From positions 1 to 52,759 of the forward strand of contig JAESQN010000009.1 of the NCBI GenBank assembly GCA_016765135.1: 52,759 bases of DNA. Direction: 5' to 3'. The notes beneath the pieces were generated by a model that saw only the letters and a list, made by a program, of their open reading frames with translations, made no database searches and was not told the DNA's origin. This document shows, one piece after another, positions 34,439 to 41,352 of the stretch (its first letter is position 1; each line of letters starts with the position of its first letter). This DNA is from Robiginitomaculum sp. (GTDB taxonomy: Bacteria > Pseudomonadota > Alphaproteobacteria > Caulobacterales > Maricaulaceae). A program made the position numbers and the translations under genes.

Positions 34439-35290
34439 ATGCTAACGTCTTCGCAAAAACGTGACTTTACTGACAACGGCTATATCGTTCTGCCCGGTTT
34501 CAAATCCCCGGCGGAGTTGTCCGCTCTTAAAACCCGCGCCGAAAAAATCGCCGCCGCCCATGATTTTGACGCTTGCCGGGAAGTGTTTTCCACTGCCAGC
34601 CAGCGTGGCCCGCAAGCTGACCGTATTCAGGATTATTTCCTCGGTTCGGCTAATGAAACCCGGTGTTTCTTTGAAGAAGATGCTTTCGGTGCGGACGGCG
34701 AATTAACGCAACCTCTGGCCCAGTCCATCAATAAAATCGGCCATGCCATGCACGATCTTGACCCGGTATTTTCGGCGTTTTCCCACGGAGATAAACTGGC
34801 GGGGTTGGCGAAGGATGTGGGGCTACACCAGCCGCAAATCTGGCAGTCCATGTATATTTTTAAGCAGGCACGTATTGGCGGTAAGGTTGACTGGCATCAG
34901 GACGGTGGGTTTTTTATGACCACACCCCAATCTGTGACCACATTTTGGTTTGCGGTAGATGATGCTACATTGGAAAACGGATGTCTCTGGGTGGAACCGG
35001 GTGGCCACAAGGGGAAGCTCCGCCAACAATTTGTTCGTGATGGGCGCAAAACCAAATTGGTAGATTTGGACACGACGCCCTGGCCTGACACGACCACCGC
35101 CACGCCAGTTGAGGTGAAGGCTGGAACTTTGGTCTGTTTTCACGGCTTACTGCCCCATTACAGTGCGCCCAATACATCTGATAAAGCCCGCCATGCCTAT
35201 ACTTTGCATGTGACGGACGGGGCATGTGATTATGCGCCAGACAACTGGATACAAAGAAGTAAGGAATTTCCTGTACGCGGCTTTATATAA
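34439..35290 (+). CDS. Phytanoyl-CoA dioxygenase (PhyH) family protein
   Basis: A 283-aa Fe(II)/2-oxoglutarate oxygenase. The facial triad is visible: His and Asp in DWHQDGGFF (HxD), and the distal His in LPHYSAPN, followed by the Arg in DKARHAYTLHV that binds 2-oxoglutarate. The family hydroxylates acyl-CoAs and many other small molecules, so the substrate is not given by the fold. It lies between an SDR and guanine deaminase; the region also has AMACR-like, MaoC and dehydrogenase genes, which makes a branched acyl-CoA substrate possible. Confidence 0.9.
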   Translation: MLTSSQKRDFTDNGYIVLPGFKSPAELSALKTRAEKIAAAHDFDACREVFSTASQRGPQADRIQDYFLGSANETRCFFEEDAFGADGELTQPLAQSINKIGHAMHDLDPVFSAFSHGDKLAGLAKDVGLHQPQIWQSMYIFKQARIGGKVDWHQDGGFFMTTPQSVTTFWFAVDDATLENGCLWVEPGGHKGKLRQQFVRDGRKTKLVDLDTTPWPDTTTATPVEVKAGTLVCFHGLLPHYSAPNTSDKARHAYTLHVTDGACDYAPDNWIQRSKEFPVRGFI

Positions 35291-35306
35291 ACAGTACGAG
35301 TTTCCT

Positions 35307-36599
35307 ATGGTACAAAAAGCATATCGCGCCCAAATTTTTCACTTGCTGGATGATCCTTACCTGGCAGGTGACGCCTATCAATATTTCAAAGACGGTTTGT
35401 TGATCGTCGAGGACGGTCATGTCAAAACGGTGGGGCCGTACCGCAAATTAGCCGGAACCTTGCGGCCCAACACCAAAATCCAGCACTATAAAAACCATCT
35501 GATTATGCCGGGTTTTATCGACACCCATATCCATTTCCCGCAAGTGGATATCATTGGCTCATACGGGCGGCAATTGATGGATTGGCTCCAGGATTATACC
35601 TTCCCGGCAGAAGCGGCGTTTAAAGATCCCAAGGTTTGTGCCAATACAGCCAGATTTTTCGTCAAAGAACTTCTGCGTAACGGCACCACCAGCGCCTTGG
35701 TGTTTGGCACCGTCCATGAAGCTTCGGCGGACGCGATGTTTATGGAAGCGCAAAAGAAAAACATGCGGTTGATTGCGGGCAAAGTGTTGATGGACAGGGG
35801 CGCACCTAAAAACTTGCTCGACGGCAAAGATATGGGCCGCGCCGCCACAACGCGCCTCATAAAAAAATGGCACGGTAAAGACAGGCTCGGCTATGCGATC
35901 ACGCCGCGCTTTGCGCCAACTTCGACGTCCGAACAATTGGCTATGGCGGGGACGCTCAAAGCGCAAAATCCGTCCGTGCATGTCCACACCCATATGTGCG
36001 AAAACAAGAACGAGATTAAAACTGTGTCCGAGTTGTTCCCGGACGCATCCGACTATCTGGATGTCTACGAAAAGCACGGGCTGGTCGGAGATAAAACCGT
36101 ATTGGCCCACGGCGTGCATCTTAGTGCGTCTATGTGCAAACGTATTTCAGCGTCCGGCGCGGGCATGTCCCTGTGTCCGACCTCCAATATGTTTATAGGC
36201 TCGGGCCTATTCAAATTAGCGCAACTGCGCCGCCATAAAGTCCGCCATGCTCTGGGTACCGACATTGGCGGCGGCACCAGTTTTTCATTGCTGACCACCA
36301 TGAGCGCCGCTTACTCGGTATGCCAGTTACGGGATTTATCCTTATCAAGCATGGACGCATTTTATATGGCGACATTGGGCGGGGCCAAACTGTTGGGCAT
36401 GGATAAGTATGTTGGTAATTTCGAGCCGGGAAAAGAGGCGGACTTTATCGCCCTGGATTTAAAAGCCACACCATTGGTTGCGCGGCGTCTGAAAGGCATC
36501 ACACGCATCAAAGCCTTGATGTTTGCGATTATGATACTGGGCGATGACCGGATGATCTCTGAAACATTCGTAATGGGAAAATCCGTTTATAAAAAATAG
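35307..36599 (+). CDS. guaD: Guanine deaminase
   Basis: A 430-aa amidohydrolase that converts guanine to xanthine and ammonia. The metal-binding HxH is in GFIDTHIHFPQ, followed by VHTHMCEN, AHGVHLS and the Asp in GTDIGGGTSFSLL; LPGF-like PGFIDTHIHFPQVD is the guanine deaminase signature. I take the ATG at 35307, just after the PhyH-like gene, because an extension to 35226 would overlap it. No other purine-breakdown gene is nearby. Confidence 0.93.
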   Translation: MVQKAYRAQIFHLLDDPYLAGDAYQYFKDGLLIVEDGHVKTVGPYRKLAGTLRPNTKIQHYKNHLIMPGFIDTHIHFPQVDIIGSYGRQLMDWLQDYTFPAEAAFKDPKVCANTARFFVKELLRNGTTSALVFGTVHEASADAMFMEAQKKNMRLIAGKVLMDRGAPKNLLDGKDMGRAATTRLIKKWHGKDRLGYAITPRFAPTSTSEQLAMAGTLKAQNPSVHVHTHMCENKNEIKTVSELFPDASDYLDVYEKHGLVGDKTVLAHGVHLSASMCKRISASGAGMSLCPTSNMFIGSGLFKLAQLRRHKVRHALGTDIGGGTSFSLLTTMSAAYSVCQLRDLSLSSMDAFYMATLGGAKLLGMDKYVGNFEPGKEADFIALDLKATPLVARRLKGITRIKALMFAIMILGDDRMISETFVMGKSVYKK

Positions 36600-36604
36600 C
36601 TATC

Positions 36605-36640
36605 TGTGGGTTGCTCTTGAGCAACGATTCCACATCTTTT
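36605..36640 (+). terminator. Rho-independent terminator after guaD
   Basis: A hairpin with outer arms tgtgg / ccaca (36605-36609 and 36630-36634) and inner arms gttgctc / gagcaac (36610-36616 and 36619-36625), followed by tctttt. It lies six bases after the guaD stop. A second short stem, ggggtt / aacccc followed by gtttt, begins at 36645 and overlaps the end of the convergent yaiI. Confidence 0.55.
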
Positions 36641-36650
36641 CGCAGGGGTT

Positions 36651-37109
36651 TTAACCCCGTTTTAGCCGCACCACGCTTTCATGCAAAGCCTGTAAAAACT
36701 TTGATCTGTCCGCGCCCGTGAACGGGAGTGGGCCGCCTATGTTGTCACCACTGGCACCCGCCCTAAGATCAACCATTATGGCTCGCACGGCTATGGCCGA
36801 GCCGATACTGTCATTGGTAAACGGTTTGCCGTTCGGGGCTATGACAATGGCACCAGAGTTCAAGCAACGTTCGGCCAGCAATATATCTGCCGTTATGACG
36901 ATACTGCTCGCGTCCGCCCGCTCGGCAATATAATCATCCGCCGCATCAAAGCTGTCATTGACGATGGCACGCTTGATCAGCGGGTGGCCCAGCACGCGCA
37001 AATAGGAATTGCTCACCACGACCACAGGCACATGATGGCGCAAGGCGACTTTGTAAACCTCCTCGCGCACGGGGCAAGCGTCGGCGTCTATATATATTGT
37101 GATGCTCAT
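36651..37109 (-). CDS. yaiI: YaiI/YqxD family protein (DUF188)
   Basis: A 152-aa DUF188 protein with a PIN-like fold: ITIYIDADACPVREEVYKVA at the start, then DDYIAERADASSIVITADILLAERCLNSGA with its conserved Asp residues. The acidic residues suggest nuclease-like metal binding, but the function is unproven. It is divergent from lexA across 104 bases that contain the SOS box, so it may also respond to DNA damage. Confidence 0.93.
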   Translation of the reverse strand: MSITIYIDADACPVREEVYKVALRHHVPVVVVSNSYLRVLGHPLIKRAIVNDSFDAADDYIAERADASSIVITADILLAERCLNSGAIVIAPNGKPFTNDSIGSAIAVRAIMVDLRAGASGDNIGGPLPFTGADRSKFLQALHESVVRLKRG

Positions 37110-37148
37110 AAAAGTTCAAGTGCACGATTTGTTCTTGACGCGCAACAA

Positions 37149-37163
37149 GAACAAGCATAGAAC
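37149..37163 (+). promoter_or_regulatory. LexA-binding SOS box of lexA
   Basis: GAAC, seven bases, GAAC: a perfect alphaproteobacterial SOS box, 50 bases upstream of the lexA start. A further inverted repeat ttgttcttg / caagaacaa (37129-37137 and 37146-37154) overlaps its left half. The placement between yaiI and lexA means that LexA could repress both. Confidence 0.85.
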
Positions 37164-37213
37164 ATGTATGTTGATGCTTTGTTCGCAGGCGTTTGTTATG
37201 ACAGGAGTTTATT

Positions 37214-37843
37214 ATGCTAACCCAAAAACAACACGACTTATTGATTTTCATTGATAAGCGTCTCAAGAAAAACAGCATTTCCCCGTCTTATGACGAAATG
37301 AAAGACGCGCTCGGTCTGGCGTCCAAATCCGGCATTCACCGTCTGATCACGGCTTTGGAAGAACGCGGGTTTATCCGCCGCTTGCCCCACCGCGCCCGTG
37401 CACTTGAAATTTTGCAGTTGCCTGGCCAGGAGGTTGCCAAGCCCGAAGTGGCTAATGATACGGTGTCTATTCCCCTGGTGGGTAAAATTGCTGCTGGTGT
37501 GCCGATTGCGGCTTTGGAACAATCTGGGCCGCGCATTGGTATTCCTGACGGTATGATAGGGCGCGGGGAACATTTCGCCCTTGAGGTCGCCGGCGAGTCT
37601 ATGACCGGTGCGGGCATTCTTGACGGTGATATTGCCGTAATCCGTAAATCCAATACGGCACGCAACAACCAAATCGTCGTGGCCTATGTGGTCGATAATG
37701 AAGAAGCCACATTAAAGCGTCTGTATAAAACCAGCGACGGTATTGAGCTGATTGCAGAAAACCCGGACTTCCCAACCCGCACATACGGGCCTGACCAAGT
37801 TGAAGTACAAGGCATTATGGTGGGCCTAATTCGTAAATATTAG
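37214..37843 (+). CDS. lexA: LexA repressor
   Basis: A 209-aa SOS repressor. The N-terminal winged helix is at 1-65 ([28 protein letters not shown], positions 37214-37300). The self-cleavage site is Ala94-Gly95 in KIAAGVPIA, and the catalytic pair is Ser129 in GESMTGAG and Lys168 in EEATLKRLY. RecA-stimulated autocleavage derepresses repair genes. AGGAG precedes the ATG. The SOS box at 37149 implies autoregulation. Confidence 0.97.
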   Translation: MLTQKQHDLLIFIDKRLKKNSISPSYDEMKDALGLASKSGIHRLITALEERGFIRRLPHRARALEILQLPGQEVAKPEVANDTVSIPLVGKIAAGVPIAALEQSGPRIGIPDGMIGRGEHFALEVAGESMTGAGILDGDIAVIRKSNTARNNQIVVAYVVDNEEATLKRLYKTSDGIELIAENPDFPTRTYGPDQVEVQGIMVGLIRKY

Positions 37844-37869
37844 ATACGGGTTTGTAACAAGTTTGACAT

Positions 37870-38343
37870 TTACTGCGGAAGACCAAGCAACAGGGTTTTG
37901 CAAATGGTTTCCAGGCCGATTTTATCTTCCTGGTCAAAGGCGTCCAACTGTGTGGAATCTACATCCAGAACAGCCGCCAAGTTTCCTGCCTCGCTAAACA
38001 CTGGCACTACAATTTCCGAATTTGTCAGTGTATCACAAGCAATGTGGCCCGGGAAGGCATGGACATCTTTGACGATTAGAGTTTCGCCTGAGCGCGCTAC
38101 CGCTCCGCACACACCTTTACCAAAAGGAATGCGCAAGCACCCAAGTGTGCCTTGATAAGGCCCGACCACCAGCTCATTGGGTTTTAGCGGGTCAACCAGA
38201 TAAAACCCGGTCCAGTAATAGTGCGCAAAAGCTTCGCTTAGCAAGCATCCTGCCGTGGCATAGCGGGCAATGGCCGAGGTTTCACCGCCGATAACGGCGG
38301 CAATTTCTTTGGCCACGCGCTCATATGTTGCCGTTTTCCCCAT
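37870..38343 (-). CDS. msrC: Free methionine-(R)-sulfoxide reductase (GAF domain)
   Basis: A 157-aa GAF-domain enzyme that reduces free L-methionine-(R)-sulfoxide. The three Cys (C69, C79, C103) have exactly the spacing of E. coli fRMsr (C84, C94, C118), in GCLRIPFGKGVCG and HIACD. YYWTGFYL and NSEIVVPVF are further signatures. Its ATG shares one base with the stop of the preceding SDR gene (TGATG), so it is the last gene of maoC - SDR - msrC. Confidence 0.95.
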   Translation of the reverse strand: MGKTATYERVAKEIAAVIGGETSAIARYATAGCLLSEAFAHYYWTGFYLVDPLKPNELVVGPYQGTLGCLRIPFGKGVCGAVARSGETLIVKDVHAFPGHIACDTLTNSEIVVPVFSEAGNLAAVLDVDSTQLDAFDQEDKIGLETICKTLLLGLPQ

Positions 38344-39245
38344 CAGGCTTTCATTGCCTTGCTAATAAATTTCTCTGATTGCTGGGAGCCTTGGGTAAAT
38401 TCTTGTGCACCTGCCATATCGCTAATTTTGTTCATGGCTGCCATGATGTTTTCCGGGGTTTGCTCACCTGGCGGCAGATAAATACCGTCGGTTTCAGAGA
38501 TCACCGTGCGGGCATATCCGCCTGCACCTGCGCACAATATTGTCCTGTTCGGCGAATTTTCTGCAACCAATGTCAACAAGCCAGCGGTTACGGATTCTGG
38601 CGTTAATAGCTTGAGAAATTGCTCGGGAATTAAGCCTTCAGTCATACGGGTGTGGGCCACAGGCGACAAGGCATTGACGCGGATATCGTATTTCGCGCCT
38701 TCAATGTGTAGTGTGTTCATGAACCCGACCACAGCGGCTTTGGCCGCACCATAATTGGCCTGGCCGAAATTACCGTACATGCCCGACGATGATGTGGTCA
38801 TGGCGATACGCCCATAAGCCTGCTTGCGCATAATTTCCCAAACGGCCTTGGTGCAATTGACACTGCCCATCAAATGCACATCCATGACGACCTGAAAGTC
38901 TTGTAAATCCATTTTGGCAAAGGATTTATCACGTAATATGCCCGCATTATTGACCAAAATATCAACGCGGCCCCATTTGTCCATAGTCTCTCCGACCATG
39001 GCTTCAACCTGCACATAATCTGTCACATTGGCACCGCTAACGATTGCTTCGCCGCCGTTTTGGATGATCAGTTCCGCGACTTCTTGTGCTGGCGTTAGGG
39101 AATCACCGGTTCCGTCCGCAGCCCCGCCGAGATCATTGACCACAACTTTGGCTCCGCGCTTTGCTAGCTCCAGTGCATGAGAGCGGCCCAAGCCTGCCCC
39201 GGCCCCGGTGACGATTGCCACGCGGTTATTGAATTCTATTTGCAT
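38343..39245 (-). CDS. SDR family (3R)-hydroxyacyl-CoA dehydrogenase-like protein
   Basis: A 300-aa short-chain dehydrogenase resembling the dehydrogenase part of peroxisomal multifunctional enzyme 2. The motif TGAGAGLGRSHAL is typical of that group, as are VVNDLGG and NNAGILRDKSF. The catalytic Ser is in TTSSSGMYGNFGQANYGAAK, with the YxxxK. A C-terminal extension of about 60 residues is also typical. It follows maoC by 21 bases; a hydratase 2 plus this dehydrogenase are the two activities of MFE-2. AGGA precedes the ATG. Confidence 0.9.
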   Translation of the reverse strand: MQIEFNNRVAIVTGAGAGLGRSHALELAKRGAKVVVNDLGGAADGTGDSLTPAQEVAELIIQNGGEAIVSGANVTDYVQVEAMVGETMDKWGRVDILVNNAGILRDKSFAKMDLQDFQVVMDVHLMGSVNCTKAVWEIMRKQAYGRIAMTTSSSGMYGNFGQANYGAAKAAVVGFMNTLHIEGAKYDIRVNALSPVAHTRMTEGLIPEQFLKLLTPESVTAGLLTLVAENSPNRTILCAGAGGYARTVISETDGIYLPPGEQTPENIMAAMNKISDMAGAQEFTQGSQQSEKFISKAMKA

Positions 39246-39266
39246 GTGATTTTCCTAAATAAAGAC

Positions 39267-39719
39267 CTAAATAAAAATAAGGGACAGCCAGTCTGCAACG
39301 GCTGCTGGTTTTGGCGCTCCGTCTATTTCCACAGTAATGGTGTGACAAAGCAAAAGTTGTCCGGGGTTTTTCTCTTGGGCCGAAGTCAGGGTAAACCGGC
39401 CCCGAATTTTAGCACCGCTAGGCACGGGTGATAAAAACCGGACTTTGTTGAGGCCATAATTCATGCCCATTTTCGCACCTGGTACATTGGGCAAGCCAGT
39501 TTCAGCAAAACGGGATAACATAGATAAGGTCAAAAACCCGTGGGCAATCGTGCCGCCAAACGGCGTAAACATTTTGGCTTTCTCCGCGTCGATGTGAATA
39601 AATTGATGGTCTTCGGTCACATCTGCAAATGTGGAAATGCGATCCTGGTGCATTTCAGCCCATTCGGACACACCTAACTCTTGACCAATTTTCGCTTGCA
39701 AGTCTTCTAATACGCTCAT
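39267..39719 (-). CDS. MaoC family dehydratase (enoyl-CoA hydratase 2-like)
   Basis: A 150-aa hot-dog protein. The hydratase 2 motif is visible as DHQFIHIDAEKA ... FGGTIAHGFLTLSM, with the catalytic Asp and His. It hydrates trans-2-enoyl-CoA to (3R)-hydroxyacyl-CoA. First gene of maoC - SDR - msrC. Its RBS (AGAGGA, seven bases before the ATG) lies in the right arm of the inverted repeat at 39725-39762, so translation or transcription may be controlled there. Confidence 0.92.
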   Translation of the reverse strand: MSVLEDLQAKIGQELGVSEWAEMHQDRISTFADVTEDHQFIHIDAEKAKMFTPFGGTIAHGFLTLSMLSRFAETGLPNVPGAKMGMNYGLNKVRFLSPVPSGAKIRGRFTLTSAQEKNPGQLLLCHTITVEIDGAPKPAAVADWLSLIFI

Positions 39720-39724
39720 AGATC

Positions 39725-39762
39725 AATCCTCTAATATGCATTTATTTGCATATTAGAGGATT
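39725..39762 (-). promoter_or_regulatory. 16-bp-arm inverted repeat that contains the maoC RBS
   Basis: Arms 39725-39740 and 39747-39762 are perfect reverse complements around six bases. In the maoC mRNA the downstream arm contains AGAGGA, the Shine-Dalgarno sequence, so the hairpin would hide it. As DNA it is also a good operator palindrome of the TetR size, and it contains a TAATAT that could be a -10 box. Which reading is right cannot be told from sequence. Confidence 0.6.
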
Positions 39763-39825
39763 TCTTTTGACACGCAAGCAAAACTACGGGGTATTCGCGT
39801 AGTTTAACGCAGGCTTGGCATGTAA

Positions 39826-40005
39826 CTAGGCTCTGAGTTTCTTCGCATCGCGCAATTTACGGGCTAACCGATCGCGAGTTGTATAATCTGCAGGGCGTAC
39901 ATATGGGCTTTTTAAGACGGTTTCCAAGCGTTTTAAATTGGCCTTTATCACCGATACAGACTGTTTGGTTGCATCAGGCGGGCATCTTAATTGATGTTCT
40001 TTCAT
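39826..40005 (-). CDS. Small basic protein of unknown function, 59 aa
   Basis: An ORF of 59 codons from ATG 40005 to TAG 39826, preceded by a strong GGGGAGA RBS. It begins MKEHQLRCPPDATKQ, has a middle helix VIKANLKRLETVLKSPYV and ends RDRLARKLRDAKKLRA. It is basic and probably mostly helical. I do not recognise a family. It precedes maoC on the same strand, with a weak stem (39781-39805) and the maoC hairpin between. Confidence 0.55.
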   Translation of the reverse strand: MKEHQLRCPPDATKQSVSVIKANLKRLETVLKSPYVRPADYTTRDRLARKLRDAKKLRA

Positions 40006-40185
40006 GTTAGTCTCCCCAGACCACTAAAGTTTTTTTATGTCTCGCCCTCCAGACTATTATTGTGACTCGCTACTCCTCCCCGGAAATACCGAATCGCCCT
40101 ATATATGCATTATACGCATTTGTTTAACTTATCGTTAGCATTTACACTATCAAAGTTATTTATCAGTAATGTGAGTAATATTAAC

Positions 40186-41184
40186 GTGAAGAACCCGTTA
40201 CGTGGATATAAGGTTTTGGAGCTATCTGGGATCGGTCCGACGCCCTATGCAGGTCAATTATTGGCCGGTTTGGGTGCGGAAGTGACGCGCATCACGCGGC
40301 CCGGCGCCCTTGATTTACCCATAGAGAACCGAGGTAAGACCAGTCTTGAGTTGGATTTAAAAACAAAAACAGGCCGCGATACCGTGTTGGACATGTTGCC
40401 GGACACCCATATTGTATTTGAGGGCAACCGCCCGGGCGTTGCCGAAAAATTGGGGTTGGGGCCCAAGGAGTGCGATGCCATCAACCCGGCGCTGATTTAC
40501 GGACGTATGACGGGGTGGGGTCAAACTGGGCCGTGGGCACAGAGGGCAGGTCACGACATCAATTATATTGGCCTGACTGGCGCGTTACATGCCTTGGGGG
40601 AAAGTGACCGCCCGCCGCCCCTACCGCTAAATTTTATCGGCGATTACGGCGGTGGTAGTCAGTTTTTGGTCATCGGATTACTGGCGGCCCTCCTGCAAGC
40701 CCAAAAAACCGGAAAAGGCTGCGTGATAGATGCGGCTATTGTTGACGGCACAATTTCTATGATGGGTATTGTCTATTCTTTGGATCATCTTGGTATGTGG
40801 TCAGAAAAACGCGGTAGTAATTTACTTGATGGGTCTCGCCCTTTTTACAGATGCTATCAAACTAGGGACGGCGGCTATATGGCAGTGGGATGCCTGGAGC
40901 CAAAATTTTTCGAAAAAATGCTGGGCATATTAGATTTGAACGCACAAAGTTACGGCGATCAAAACGACGCAAATTTGTGGCCAAAACAAACCCGATTGCT
41001 CACGGATATTTTCAAGAGCAAAACCCGCGCCGAATGGGAAGCATTGTTTGAAAACTCTGACGCCTGTGTCACCCCCGTGCTGACTTACAAAGAAGCTCCA
41101 AGCCATCCCCACAATAAAGCCCGCGCCACGCATACGGAGCGAAACGGCTTCATCCACCCGGCTCCGGCGCCTCGTTTTTCGTAA
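40186..41184 (+). CDS. CaiB/BaiF family CoA-transferase, AMACR-like racemase
   Basis: A family III CoA-transferase-fold protein of about 332 aa. GYKVLELSGIGPTPYAGQLLAGLGAEV is the family start (positions about 40204-40284). The AMACR-type residues are visible: His in GHDINYIGLTGAL and Asp in IGDYGGGS, plus RSDLLDG-like SNLLDGSRPFYRCYQT. It probably racemises 2-methylacyl-CoAs rather than transferring CoA. The start is uncertain: GTG at 40186 gives the usual N-terminus; GTG 40171 and ATG 40105 are in frame but would add an unusual leader. Confidence 0.85.
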   Translation: MKNPLRGYKVLELSGIGPTPYAGQLLAGLGAEVTRITRPGALDLPIENRGKTSLELDLKTKTGRDTVLDMLPDTHIVFEGNRPGVAEKLGLGPKECDAINPALIYGRMTGWGQTGPWAQRAGHDINYIGLTGALHALGESDRPPPLPLNFIGDYGGGSQFLVIGLLAALLQAQKTGKGCVIDAAIVDGTISMMGIVYSLDHLGMWSEKRGSNLLDGSRPFYRCYQTRDGGYMAVGCLEPKFFEKMLGILDLNAQSYGDQNDANLWPKQTRLLTDIFKSKTRAEWEALFENSDACVTPVLTYKEAPSHPHNKARATHTERNGFIHPAPAPRFS

Positions 41185-41352
41185 ACTTGTTTTTCTATAA
41201 ATCAAACATGTCAGGAGCACACATTTTCTGCTTTCTTTAATTGATGTTCATGTTATGTGTCGCATCACAAGAGGCGTGGAGTGCCTTTTAGGCACGACAG
41301 GGAATATATCAAGAGGCGCAGAGTGAACGCCAGTGAACGACCGGGAAGCATA

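Noticed and set aside
41246-41260. GTTC-N7-GTGT before uvrA as an SOS box
   Set aside because: Two mismatches in the second half-site and not centred on any visible promoter; too weak to call.
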